Source: Azolla caroliniana (lineage: Eukaryota; Polypodiophyta). Taken from it: a DNA stretch of 64,000 nucleotides. The notes below the pieces were generated by a model that ran no database searches, had not been told where the DNA came from, and worked only from the letters and a program-made list of their open reading frames with translations. Numbering within the stretch: position 1 is the stretch's first letter; every line of letters begins with the position of its first letter. The stretch lies in assembly GCA_043228905.1 (NCBI GenBank), contig JBHGNT010000009.1, positions 19,406,001 to 19,470,000 of the forward strand. Reading direction: 5' to 3'. This document shows, one piece after another, positions 1 through 16,586 of this stretch. A program made the translations under genes and the position numbers.

Positions 1-2415
1 GGCTTGCTTGCAAATGCACAAAATGTATTTGACGAGCTTCCATTTCGAGACACAATCTCATGGAATACATTGATAGGAGGTTATACTTTTCATGGGCATG
101 CAAATAAGTCACTTAATTGTTTTGAACAGATGAAAATGGAGGGATTGAGGCCAGATTCTGTTACATTTATCCACACCTTGAAGGCATGTGGATGTGTTAG
201 TGCCGTGGAGAAGGGCCAAGAGATCTGTGTGGAGATTGCTGACATGAAATTGCTGGAAGGAGATCCTGTATTGGCCAGCACTGTGATTGATATGTATGCC
301 AATTGTGGCTTGTTTGTAGAAGCTAAAGAATTACTTTGTACCATTCCTGCACAAGATGCAATTTCATGGACTGTATTAATTGCAGGGAACACAAAGCATG
401 GGCAAGGAAATGAGGCATTGAACTGTTTTAAGCAGATGCATTGTGAAGGTGTCCTCCCAAATTTGGTGACACACGTTTGCACTTTAAAAGCTTGTGGTAG
501 TGCCAGATCCTTGAAACAAGGTCAAGAAATACATGCGAAGATATGTATACAAGGATTTTTAATAAAAGATGTTATAGTTGGGAATGCATTGATTGATATG
601 TATGGAAAATGTGGCTTGGTTACAGAAGCACAGGAAGTATTTGATATGCTACTTGAGCGAGACACAATCTCATGGAATGCTCTGATTATAGGTTATGCTG
701 AGCAAAATCATATTACCAAAGTGTTGAAACTTTTCTCAAGGATGCCTTTAGAGGGCATCCTTCCTGATTCTGTCACATATATTACTATTCTCAGGGTTTT
801 TGGGGATTTTGCTATGAATCGTGTCCAAGAACTGCATATGACAATTTCTGAAATGGGCTTCTTAGATAGAGATCCTTTCATTGGCATTACATTAATTGAT
901 ACATATGCCAATTGTCGACTCCTCCTAGAAGCCCAAGAAGTATTTGATATGCTTCCAATTCAGGATACAATCTCCTGGAATGCATTAATTGGAGGATATG
1001 TAAAACATGAGTTTGCTGAAGACGCACTTGATTGTTTTAAAGAGATGCAGATAGAGGGAGTTTGTCAAGATGGGATCACATTTATTTATGCCTTGAAAGC
1101 TTGTGGCATAATTCAAGCCATGGATGAAGGTCAAGAAATACACAGACAGATTGCAAAATTTGGGTTGCTGAAAAGTGAGATTCTTGTCGGCAATGCGCTG
1201 GTGAACATGTATGCTAAATGTGGGATGTTCATGCAAGCAGAAGAAGTGTTCAATGATCTTCCAGTTCGAAATACTGTCTCATGGAATATCTTGATTTCAG
1301 GATATGCCAAACATGGCTTCAGTGAGAAAGCACTAAACTGTTTCGGGAAAATGGATGTAGAGGGCATTTCTTCAAGTGCTGTCACCTACGTTTGCATTTT
1401 GAGGGCCTGTGGCAACATCAGAGACATAAATAAGGGCCAAGAAATACATTCTGAGATTTCAACAAATGGAATGCTGGAAAGAGACCTTGATGTAGGTTCT
1501 GCTTTGGTGGGTATGTATGCTCAATTTGGTATGCTTGAGAAAGCACATGAAGTGTACAATGACCTCATTGATCAATTTGGAGTCCGAACTCCTGATATAT
1601 GCAACCTGCTACTATTTGGGTATGCTGAACATGGGTTTTGGGAAGAAGCACTCGATTATATTGAGCAGATGCAATTCCAGGGCATATCCCTGGATGGTAT
1701 GACGTTTGTTTGTGCCTTGAAAGCATGTGGCAATCTAGGAGCTGTAAACAAGGGTCTTGAATTACATGGTCATATTACCAAAAAAGGGTTGATTGAACTA
1801 GATCTTGTTCTTGGCAATGCATTAGCTGATATGTATGTGAAATGTGGTCTGATGAGAGAAGCACATGGAGTGTTTGACAAACTCACAGCTCGAGATGTGG
1901 TCGCATGGACCTCTCTGATTACAGGTTATGCACAGATTGGAGATGATGAAACTGTCTTTCATTTGTTTGAAAGAATGAGGAGAGAATGTGAACCACCAAA
2001 TCTGATGACCTTTGTGGGTGTTCTTACTGCATGCAGTCATTGTGGTCTGGTTGATAAAGGTGAGGGATACTTTGAGGCTATTAGTTATCCATCTACCGAA
2101 CATTATTCTTGCTTGCTTGATATCCTTGCACGTGCAGGCCAATTAGATAAGGCAGTAGCAGTGATAAATAAGATGCCATTTCATCCAACTGTTATGGTTT
2201 GGCATGTAGTATTCGGTGCCTGTAAAAAATGGGGGAACTTGGAGCTTGCCAGAGATGTATTTGAATTTGTAATGCAACTAGATGGGCAAGATGCAGCATC
2301 TTTTGTTAGCATGTCTAACATCTATGCATGTGCTCACATGCTGGAGGATCTGAATCCATATCAAAATAGATACAATGGACCTTTGATAATTGGTTACAGA
2401 GAAAACAAGTGCTAA
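1..2415 (+). CDS. PLS-class pentatricopeptide repeat protein, 5' partial
   Basis: The reading frame is open from the first base, so the gene begins upstream of the window; no ATG or targeting peptide is visible. About 800 residues are tandem PPR motifs. The short motif SWNxLIxGY recurs near residues 19, 121, 222, 324 and 425 and again at about 627, a spacing of roughly 101 residues that fits P-L-S triplets. KACG, GQEIH and DMYxKCG mark the other motifs. PLS proteins bind organelle RNA one base per repeat and usually guide C-to-U editing. Here the frame enters an E-like segment (MVWHVVFGACKKWGN, then SNIYACAHM) and stops at 2413-2415 without E+ or DYW domains, so any editing would need a partner deaminase in trans, or the 3' end is lost. 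The run is intronless. The repeat wording resembles fern PLS families. The protein class is certain; whether the gene is functional is not. Confidence 0.9.
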   Translation, partial: GLLANAQNVFDELPFRDTISWNTLIGGYTFHGHANKSLNCFEQMKMEGLRPDSVTFIHTLKACGCVSAVEKGQEICVEIADMKLLEGDPVLASTVIDMYANCGLFVEAKELLCTIPAQDAISWTVLIAGNTKHGQGNEALNCFKQMHCEGVLPNLVTHVCTLKACGSARSLKQGQEIHAKICIQGFLIKDVIVGNALIDMYGKCGLVTEAQEVFDMLLERDTISWNALIIGYAEQNHITKVLKLFSRMPLEGILPDSVTYITILRVFGDFAMNRVQELHMTISEMGFLDRDPFIGITLIDTYANCRLLLEAQEVFDMLPIQDTISWNALIGGYVKHEFAEDALDCFKEMQIEGVCQDGITFIYALKACGIIQAMDEGQEIHRQIAKFGLLKSEILVGNALVNMYAKCGMFMQAEEVFNDLPVRNTVSWNILISGYAKHGFSEKALNCFGKMDVEGISSSAVTYVCILRACGNIRDINKGQEIHSEISTNGMLERDLDVGSALVGMYAQFGMLEKAHEVYNDLIDQFGVRTPDICNLLLFGYAEHGFWEEALDYIEQMQFQGISLDGMTFVCALKACGNLGAVNKGLELHGHITKKGLIELDLVLGNALADMYVKCGLMREAHGVFDKLTARDVVAWTSLITGYAQIGDDETVFHLFERMRRECEPPNLMTFVGVLTACSHCGLVDKGEGYFEAISYPSTEHYSCLLDILARAGQLDKAVAVINKMPFHPTVMVWHVVFGACKKWGNLELARDVFEFVMQLDGQDAASFVSMSNIYACAHMLEDLNPYQNRYNGPLIIGYRENKC

Positions 2416-2423
2416 ACCCCTTG

Positions 2424-2521
2424 GATGCATTTGAGTTTGTAATGCAGTTATGCAACACCTTTTGTTAGATTGTTTATGCATTTGCTTACGTTTTGGAGGA
2501 TGTGAATCCATATGAAAATAC
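2424..2521 (+). repeat. Degenerate tandem copy of the PPR gene 3' end
   Basis: Downstream of the PPR stop the sequence repeats, with substitutions and small deletions, the last coding segment at about 2263-2371. It shares gatgYatttgaRtttgtaat, then ttttgttag, tatgcat and ggaggatStgaatccatat. It is out of frame and lacks the intervening codons, so it is a decayed duplicate and not an exon. Confidence 0.75.
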
Positions 2522-3763
2522 TCAATTATCAATAAAACAAGGGTAATTTCCCTCAGCTGGTCAGAAATTTATTGTAAACCTTCATATTGCAGGATGTCAA
2601 ACTGCAGTGAAACAAACAAAAAAGGTCTTTGCTCACTGGTCATAGTGATAAATCAAGTGCTACGTCCCTTGCTCCATCAAAAGTGTGTTGAAAATGCAAC
2701 ATATTGGGACCCATATTATGTAAGTACTAACTAGGAATCAATCCACCGCTATCCACTGAGCCTGGGATAGTATCTAGGGATCAGTTCACTCATCACTATC
2801 CATTGGTGTAGAACTCAAGTGTGAAGGTTCATGTATTCAACGTTGTTGATCAGAAATGCAGAGACATGTACTAGTGACAAACCTTATCACATGACCTCAG
2901 TACATGGTTTATTACAAATGCTGATACATTTATATGTTCTACATGGCTTATCATGAATCCTGATACATTTGTTGGCAGAAACTCATTGCAGTGAGGACAT
3001 TCTCACAAGCTTCAACTATGATTAATATCAATATCGGCACATTAATTAGAAATAACTTAGTGCTGTGAATCGTGATCCAATATTCAACATTGCTTATTAT
3101 AAATGCACATAAATATATTCTTGCTATGAACTAATGATTTCAAGGTAGTGCACCCTATGCATGAATTTTCAAACTTTTCTTGCATTTTTTATCTACCCAT
3201 GTGCTGGAACGGAAAAAAATGAAACGTCATTAAAATTATTAGCTCTACAATTTCCAAAGACGTCCACCATTAAACTTCAGAAGAATGTAAACCCAAAATG
3301 TCTGTTGTGCCAAAAGTTTCCAAGGCCTTCTATATACAATGGCTTTCTGCATATATAACATGTATGGAACCCCATTATTGGCACAAACGTTATTGACTTA
3401 CAAGTGCCTAGCTCTTGCTTGAAGGTTTAGCACAACTTTGTGTGTATGCACATATGATTGACGTTGAGATCCATAAACATGATCTAATTTGAGCTGAAAT
3501 AAATAATATACAAGCTGCAAATTTTGATCCATCTTTATATGAATTACAAGTAGACCAGATAATTTCCCAATTAAGAAAATAGAATGATCACTAACTCTCC
3601 CTAATATCGTTGGTTAGCACCTGCCGCATGCTCCATCAATAAAGTTGGTGGAGTCAGCCACAGGGCAGCTCTATGCTCTGCAGTAACATAGATCACCTGC
3701 TCATGCACGATGTGCTTCAACCAAATTAGTAATTAAAGATCTGGGAATTAATCAAAGAAAATT
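2522..3763. other. AT-rich spacer, no gene seen
   Basis: This stretch lies between two convergent genes, PPR plus and helicase minus. It should hold both 3' untranslated regions. No open frame shows coding character, and I found no repeat of note. Confidence 0.6.
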
Positions 3764-8702
<4,939 letters not shown>

Positions 8703-8887
8703 AGAACTTGCAAAGGCCTAACAGAGAATGGAGATGGATTAGCAGGAATCAAACCCACCCAAGGCTCTGCTTCAGGGGATAGAAAATCAAGCCATGGAAG
8801 CTATAATAAGGGGAGAGCTCTCCATGGCCTTCACAAAACACACACACACACACACAAATTCTTCTTTGGTTCAGAGAATGCCACGGG
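8703..8887. other. Helicase 5' flank and probable promoter
   Basis: Short region between the helicase start codon and the LINE insertion. It holds a (CA)n tract near 8837-8854. No clear TATA box on the minus strand. The LINE therefore sits within about 200 bp of the start codon and may have displaced distal promoter sequence. Confidence 0.4.
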
Positions 8888-8964
8888 ATAAGGGCCTCTC
8901 TCTTTTCTTTTCTTTTTCTTTTTTTCGTAAATAATGGTTTTCATTACGAAAGAAAAAACACCAC

Positions 8965-9176
8965 CATGACTAACTAACTATAGAACCCCTTCTATCTATC
9001 TGGGTAACTATAGAACCCCTTCTATCTATCTGGGGATCTGAAGAAAACTACTACACCAAACTCAATGCCACATGACTAACTAACTATAGAACCCCTTCTA
9101 TCTATCTGGGTAACTATAGAACCCCTTCTATCTATCTGGGGATCTGAAGAAAACTACTACACCAAACTCAATGCCA
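8965..9176. repeat. 106-bp tandem duplication near the LINE 3' end
   Basis: Two nearly identical copies start at 8965 and 9071. Each copy contains a nested 30-bp doublet beginning aactatagaac (8976 and 9006). The high identity means a recent duplication. It lies in the LINE 3' untranslated region. Confidence 0.9.
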
Positions 9177-11382
9177 CCCTACACACCAATTCAAATCGCG
9201 AATATGATTTTATATATGTGACCTTGCAGAGTTCTCTCTCTTCCTGGTTCAGATTTCGTGACTTCTCTAGCACTGTCAATTGCCACAAAAGAAGTCCTTT
9301 TAACTTTAGAACATATTTTCTCACCCCAACTTGCGAATAAAAAATGAAGGCATTCCGCATATTCCAATTGAACCATAACCCCCAATACCTCAAGAACTCA
9401 AAAATAATTTGAGAATGAGGCATCGGTTCATTGTTCTCCATATGTGCAAAAACCCAATTAAAGGAAGATAGACTTACTCCTGTTAGAGACATTCACACTA
9501 AACTGATACACCTCCAAACCATCCTTGCCATCGGGTAGGAAATAAATCGATGCCTACTATGTTCCAATTCTACCGAACAAAAGAAACACAATCCTTTAGT
9601 AATGTTTCTTTTTTTTAATGCATCCCCCAATGGTAAAGCTCCAATCATAACTCTCCAAACAATTACCTTGGCTCGTAGCATTAATCGAGAACATCAACCT
9701 GCCTTGATCACATGAAGCCACCAAGTAATGGGCTTACGAAACCCCCATATCTTTATAACCCTTTCTTCCAACCACTTATGTTTGTTAATCAACGTGTGAT
9801 AAGCAACATTTGTTGAGATCATAGTCAATCTCTTATTTCCAACAAACCTCAAATCAAGCTCTTGAGATCGCCCATCTAAATAAGGAATTGGCTCATACGA
9901 AGATAGTATTTGTTGCAACTTATTCCAAATAAAGGTATAACCTTTTGGAATACGAAATGTTGATCTGATTGTTCGAAAAGCCATTAATCCTCTTTGTGAC
10001 ACCAACATAGCATCCTTAATTGTTACCAAACCCAATCTAGCCATTCGATTAAATTGAAGGTTAAAAATTTGCTTACCTTCCCACTTCAACAACCTTGATG
10101 TCGCCAAAACCTCCATTTGTAATGAATTGGCACATACCCTTTCTTATGGGGGATGCCATTCCACAAAATCTAACATACTTTGCCATGATGTCAACAAATG
10201 ATCAACTATCATAGACCCTACACATTTGACATCCCTATCAGAATTAATTACATTCCACCAATTTACTTCAACCTTCATGTTTCCAAGCTTTATTCCGTTC
10301 TTCTCTATAAAGTATGCCACCATTTCTGTCCAAGGTTGTACACCTTCAAACATAAATCGAACGAAAGTAAATCGGCGAGCCACCATATGCTCATATAGAT
10401 TTAATATTGATGCCCCGCCAAGACGCTTCAGAGTACAAACATGATCCCATGCCAACCACGACAAGGCACTTTTCCCTTTTCTTTTCCATAACAACATTCG
10501 CATTGAGCGTGTCAATATTTCAAGAGCTTTCTTTGACCATGGGAGCAAAGGAAGATAATAAGATACCATAGAGACCATAATCGATTGGACCACCTTAAGT
10601 TGTACATGAAAAGGCCAAATTTGAGACCTCCAATACATAAACTTATCCTCCAACCTTTTGGACACCCACTCAATAAGTTTCACATGAGAAACTTCCACCC
10701 CAATTGGATATCCAAGGTGATGAAAATTCATACCACGATGTACTATCCTTCCTGACCACCCCAACCCCAACACATCTTGTTCTATACATGAAATGAGGAC
10801 AGATTTATGTATATTAATTCTCAACCCTGAAGCATTTGAAAACAATTCCCACACATCTCTTGTCTTACTAATATTTTCCCGATTAGGTGCCAAAAACATA
10901 ATATGGTCATCTGCTAGAGCTTGAACAATACATGGCTTCCCTGATGGCAACCTTAGTCCAAGCAATTCTTCCTCCATAGCCATATTGTGTAACTTAACAA
11001 GAAGAGGATGTGTGACAATAGTGAATAGTAAAGGACTTACCGAGCATCCTTGTCTAACTGACATCCGAATAGAAATCAATTGTGTTACTCCTCCATTAAA
11101 CATCACATGTGAAACCGAACCCTCCCCTAATGTGTATATCAACTTAGACATACGATCACCAAAACCCATATGAGACATCAATTGATTTATAAACGACCAA
11201 TCCACATTATCATAAGCTTTCTCGATATCCAATTGTAGCAACACCAATTCTTGCTTCGAATCCTTTGCATAGTCAATTGCCATTTGAACATTTAAAATAT
11301 TATGTAAAATGTCTCTTTTTGCTAAAAACCCATTTTGAGCATTATGAATAATAGAAGGTACAACCTTATGCAACCAATTGGC
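9157..11382 (-). pseudogene. LINE reverse transcriptase C-terminal portion and zf-RVT domain
   Basis: The long frame at 11373-10144 carries the LINE reverse transcriptase: a palm segment with QLDIEKAYDNVDW, the turn MSVRQGCSVSPLLF, and the active-site region QALADDHIMF, where ADD matches the usual FADD. It also has the thumb-like region with LKVVQSIMVSMVSYYLPLLP. Later frames at 10116-9694 and 9681-9493 supply the downstream region and a zinc-binding zf-RVT segment (WRVMIGALPLGDALKKRN, then CFFC). Stop codons and frame changes separate them, so the copy is dead. The upstream fingers lie beyond the gypsy insertion at 17007-17437. Both halves are in the same orientation and join logically across it. 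Confidence 0.88.
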
Positions 11383-11799
11383 TGTTATGATATGGCAAGA
11401 CTCGAACCCATGACCTTATGCTACATGGGTCAAGCTCTTGACAATTAGCCCATACATTGTAATACATAAAATATTATTTTCATTTATGTTTTATTATAGA
11501 AAATTGATGTATATTCTAGATTTCTCTGGAACATTCTAGAAACTTCAGGAGTATTCCTTAGAACACTATAAAAGGAGGCACAAGGCATTATTTCGAACCA
11601 AATCGGTTCAATGCCAGTCTTAAGCCTCCTAGCTACTACTGTACATTCTCTTCACATAATATATATCTTTTCTTATCATCACTCTCTCTCTCCCTCCCTC
11701 TCACTCACTCTTTCCTTCTCTCGCGAGTTCTTCACCTCTCTTAGTACTAATACTTCTTTTAGTACTAATTCCTTCTCTGTCTTAGTACTGTTCCTGGCA
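11383..11799 (+). repeat. 5' LTR of the gypsy element
   Basis: Begins TGTTATGATATGG and ends CTGGCA. A TATA box (TATAAAAG) lies at 11567-11574, followed by a pyrimidine-rich R/U5 region. The first 80 bp of U3 contain a tRNA-like block in antisense orientation (see findings). No clear primer binding site beginning TGG follows the LTR. Confidence 0.93.
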
Positions 11800-11891
11800 A
11801 TTTCAACCGATTTTGTTGCTCTTCCTTCCTCCTCTTCCTTTCCTCCTCTTCCTTTTATCTTCTTATTAATCCTCTTATCCTCCCTAGTAAA

Positions 11892-12941
11892 ATGGAAACT
11901 ATTAGTGCTTAGGAATACCAATCTGTTTTCTCGGAGCTGCAATGCTTAAAAGAGAAATTTGTAGCACTAGAACAAGAAAATCATCGTTTGTTGGGGGATC
12001 TTCAACAAATAGTGTTGGAAAAACAACAACAACATGGGGAGCTAATGTTACGTGTACAACAACTCGAAGCGACAATCATATCATTACAACAACAAGGATC
12101 AAGCACTCAAGGGATTCACAAAGAACCGAAGATTGGTCTTCCTGCAAAATTTGATGGGACCCGATCACAATTTAGAGGGTTTTTGAATTAGGTACGTTTA
12201 GTGATACAAATGCATCCTTCTCGATATCCCACCGATGCATCACGAGTGGGACTAGTAGGCACTCTCCTTAGTGGCTCAGCGTTAACATGGTTTGCTCCAT
12301 TGTTGGGAAAGGAATCTCCATTACTAAACAATTTTGAAGAATTTATAAGTGAGTTTAAGGCCTGTTTTGGAGATACTAACAGCATAAGGACTGCAATCAA
12401 CAAAATCCAGCGATCATGCCAAGGTGATCGTCCAACCTCCGCATACGCTGCAGATTTCCGCCTACTCGTTGCCGATATCCCTTGGGATGATCACGCATTG
12501 ATGGAGCAATTTCGTTATGGCTTACACAACGATGTCAAGGATTTACTCTTGATCTTCCCCGAAGAGCCAAAGTCATTAACAGAAGCAATCAGTCGCGCAG
12601 TGAGATGCGACAACCGCCTCTTTGAACGACATTTGGAACAACAATTCCAGATTCCAAGGGCAAGATCAGAGCCTACCTATGCCTCAATGGTAGCGAAACC
12701 TTTTCCGAGGGAGTCATATAATGCGCCTCCAGTAAGTACTCCAACTCCAATGGAAATTGACACCACACGTCGTCGTGGACCGCTATCGAAAGAAGAAAAA
12801 CAACGATGCCGAGCAAACCGACTATGTCTTTATTGCTGTGGACCAGGGCATATCGCGGTAAACTGTCCCCATAGGCCAAGAAGGCAGGTAAACCAAATAG
12901 TTGTTGTTCTGATTGTACTAAACCCGACTCTATTTCAGTAG
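11892..12941 (+). pseudogene. gypsy gag with zinc knuckle, interrupted
   Basis: An ATG at 11892 opens a frame with a glutamine-rich coiled coil. It is stopped at 11910-11912 (TAG) and again at 12189-12191 (TAG), each where the surrounding frame suggests a former CAG. The same frame then continues through the capsid-like retrotransposon gag domain (ALTWFAPLL near 12285) to a CCHC knuckle with CLYCCGPGHIAVNC near 12827-12868. After 12941 the frame shifts. Gag would form the particle that packages element RNA; this copy cannot make it whole. Confidence 0.88.
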
Positions 12942-15900
12942 GGATATCTAAGAGTCCTAATAGTACTAATAGCCCAAATCTAGCGAACAAATTTGATGTC
13001 CTTAGTTAGTTAGAAGAAGAGTTAAACGACTAAGTCCAGCCAAAATAGGAGCCGTTTGGTTGGACAACCCTAGATCTGTGTAGCCCATTAATGGTTCCAT
13101 TCCCTCTAAGCAAGTTATCAATGTGTTCGTAGCCCAAGTAACAGTTAATACTAGAAGTACTCCTCCAGTACATGTCTTAGCACTTCTAGATTCCAGAGCT
13201 AATTCTTGCTTCATGGATAGGAAATTTGCCCAAGCTCATCAGATATCTCTCAGAAAACTCCCGTGTCCTGCCTCTATAGTAATCATTGATGGTCGTCCCA
13301 TTGCTTTCGGAAATATCATAGAAGAGTCAGAACCCGTTAATATTATCCTAGATAATCTAGCATGTGTCGTATCATTTAATATAATTAGCATCCCAGAACA
13401 CCCCATTGTCTTAGGATTACCATGGTTCGAATTACATAACCCAGACATAGATTGGCGGACAAGAGAAATCCGACATCGAAAAGCCCGAGGGTCTACTCAT
13501 GAAATTGCAACGATTTCACTACATCAGTTGCGTGAGGAAGGACGCAAGGAAGAAATGTTCCTCTTCGCAATATCAGTAAAACCCTCCAGCACCACTAAAG
13601 AGGAATCCACCGTTCAACTTCCAGAGAAGTATCGTCATTATGCCAATGTGTTTGATAAAGTACAAGCCAATACGCTTCCTCACCATCGACCATATGATTG
13701 CCCCATCGATTTACAACTGGGGAAAGAGCCACCATGGGGACCGATCTACAATCTGTCGCCAACAAAACTGGAAGTCCTTCGAGCCTATATAGAGAAGAAT
13801 TTGGAGAATGGTTTCATACGACATTCGAAATCTCCAGCCGGCACACCCATTTTCTTCGTCAAGAAAAAAGATGGCTCACTTCGTCTCGTTGTAGATTATC
13901 GTGGCTTGAATAAGGTTACAATCCGAAATAGGTATGCACTCCCCCTTATCTCAAGTCTTTTAGAACGGATCAATGGTGTCAGGTTCTTCACGAAGATCGA
14001 CTTATGGGGAGCCTATAACCTTGTACGGATCCGACCAAGAGATGAATGGAAGACCGCGTTCCGCACCAGATATAGGCACTTCGAGTATACGGTCATGCCG
14101 TTCGGCCTCACTAATGTGCCAACAGTCTTCCAGCACATGGCAAATGATATTTTCTGAGATCTCTTGGATGTGTGTCTAATCATCTATTTGGATGATCTAT
14201 TGGTTTACTCAAAGACCCAAGAAGAGCATGATTCTCATGTATTGTTAGTACTAAAACGACTTCGAGAACATCGTCTTTATGCAAAGTTGGAAAAATGTAG
14301 TTTCAGGTGCAACCAGGTGGAATTTCTCGGCTATGTCATTTCCTCAGAAGGCATCTCCATGGACCCAGCTAAGGTCAAAACGGTGGTAGAATGGCAAACT
14401 CCGCGTTCGGTGCGGGATGTGCAATGCTTTCTAGGCTTTGCCAATTTTTACCGGAAGTTTATAAAGGATTACTCAAAACTCGTTTTGCCTCTTACACAAC
14501 TTACTAGGAAGGGACAATCATTCGTTTGGTCTGAAGAAGTGGACATGGCTTTTGAGAATCTTAAAAAGGCATTTACATCGGCTCCGATTCTAGCTCACGT
14601 TGATCCAGAACAACCATTCATAATCGAAGCTGACGCATCGGATTTTGCATTGGGGAGCATTCTATCACAACGAGGTAATGATGAAAAGCTACATCCTATG
14701 GCTTTTCACTCACGCAAGTTTGACGCCGCCGAGATCAACTACGAAATTCATGATAAAGAGTTATTGGCTATAGTGGACCCTTTTATGCAATGGAGGCATT
14801 TTCTAGAGGGATCTTCTCATCAAGTCACTGTATTCAGTGACCACAAAAATCTCGCCTATTTTCAAGATGTTCGTGTGTTAAATCGACGTCAAGCTCGGTG
14901 GGCCCATTTTCTCACGTGTTTCGACTTCAAGATTACATATTGACCTGGGAAGCATCAAGGGAAAGCAGATGCATTATCACGACGTTCGTACCTAGCACCG
15001 CGTCCCGGCGAGCCAACTTTCGATAACCAAAAGCAAGTAATCTTGGGACTGGCACGACTGCACACAACACAGGTCTTTGGCATGCCCATGGATTCCCACG
15101 TTATCAATATCATATGTGCGGACCTGAAGACAGATGCTTTCGCCCAAGCTATACTAACACAAATTGATCCCTCTCGAGCGTCGTGTTCACAGTCGCAACC
15201 ACCAGGTACGGACTATCAGCAATTCAAATACCATGATGGATTACTCTTCTTTAAAGAACTTTTGTATGTTCCTAATGGTTCTTGCCGCCTTCGAGTAGTA
15301 CAAAACTGTCATGACACATATACAACTGGGCATTTTGGTAGTACTAAAACATTAGATTTAATACAACGATAATTCTGGTGGCCCCATATGCGACAATTTG
15401 TCGAAGATTTTGTTCGGACTTGTGATACATGCTGCAGAGCGAAAATGCCAAGGCATCATCCATATGGTTTATTAGAACCATTACCAATTCCAAGCAAGTC
15501 GTGGCAATCCATTGCTCTCGACTTCATCACAGATCTTCCAGTCTCTAAGGGGTTCAATGCGATTCTAACAGTGGTAGATCGATATACGAAGATGGCTCAT
15601 TTCTTGCCATGTACCGCCGAAATTGTCATGCGTGAAGTATGTCGGTATCATGGACTTCCCGATAGTATTGTCAGCGACCGTGGACCCCAGTTCGTGTCAA
15701 AATTCTGGAAGCACCTTTTTAAAATGCTCAAGGTCACTTGTAACCTCTCCTCTGGCTACCACCCACAAACCAATGGCCAAGCCGAATGAACAAATCAAAC
15801 GCTAGAGCAGTATCTGCGGTGCTTTCTCAACTATCATCAGGATAACTGGGCATATATTCTCCACTTTGCCGAATTTGTCTATAATAACTCTATCCACGCA

Positions 15901-16586
15901 TCGACTAAAGTTGCGCCATTTTATGCTTATATGGGATGTCACCCTCGGTGGAGTGTACTTGAAACCCCAAAGGTGTCCACAAATCCTTGCGCAGAGGATC
16001 GTTTGGAGCAGTTACGCAAGATACAAGCAGATTTATCTACTCATCTCCAGCAAGCTCAACAAACACACAAGGTCTACGTGGATCGTCATCGACTTCCATC
16101 TAGTTTTAACATTGGAGATCGGGTGTGGGTGCTACGACGACACATCAAGACTACTCGCCCATGTGAGAAGTTGGATTATCAGCGATTAGGTCCTTTCCGT
16201 ATTATCGAAAAGATTAATGATGTCGCTTTTCATCTCGATTTATACCTCCTCAACTTCGAATACATCTGGTGTTTCATAGTTCTCTCCTGAACCCTATCAA
16301 GAGAGCACCATCCCAGGACGTATTACACAGCCTCCACCCCCAATCGAGCTTGAAGATGGACCTGAGTACGAGGTTACCGCCATCCTTGATTCCAAGATTG
16401 TTTGCAACAAGCTCTACTATCTAGTTGAGTGGCTAGGATATAGTCCCATCGAGCGTACTTGGGAACCGATAGAGAATGTGACCAATGCTCGTGCTCTTCT
16501 TGAAGACTTCCATCATCAATATCCAAACAAACCAAGTCCTCAATCCAAAACGTCTCATAACACTTGTCGTTTTAAAGGGGGGATAG
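12903..16586 (+). pseudogene. gypsy pol: protease, RT, RNase H, integrase, chromodomain
   Basis: The order is that of chromoviruses. The protease has ALLDSRANS at about 13179-13205, where the usual DSG is DSR (AGA at 13195). The reverse transcriptase has LVVDYRGLNK, and its catalytic YLDD follows a stop at 14155-14157. RNase H begins EADASDFALG near 14629. Integrase has a zinc-binding HHCC-type head and a core with ALDFITDLP, IVSDRGPQF and NGQAE. A chromodomain with YYLVEWLGYSPIERTWEP lies at about 16417-16470; it would steer integration to modified chromatin. Stops occur at 13007, 14155, 14941, 15370 and 15787, and a 2-bp frameshift at about 16241 precedes the chromodomain. It is dead as a protein. 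Confidence 0.93.

Noticed and set aside
90-482. Minus-strand open frame within the PPR gene
   Set aside because: It is the complement of a clear PPR coding region, has no domain, and other such frames occur along the gene at the repeat period.
11800-11820. Primer binding site of the gypsy element
   Set aside because: The sequence after the LTR (atttcaaccg) does not begin TGG. Only an overlap with the LTR end would, and I could not decide it.
11611-11949. Serine/leucine-rich frame across the gypsy LTR end
   Set aside because: It follows the pyrimidine-rich R/U5 region and crosses the LTR boundary. The gag ATG at 11892 uses another frame.
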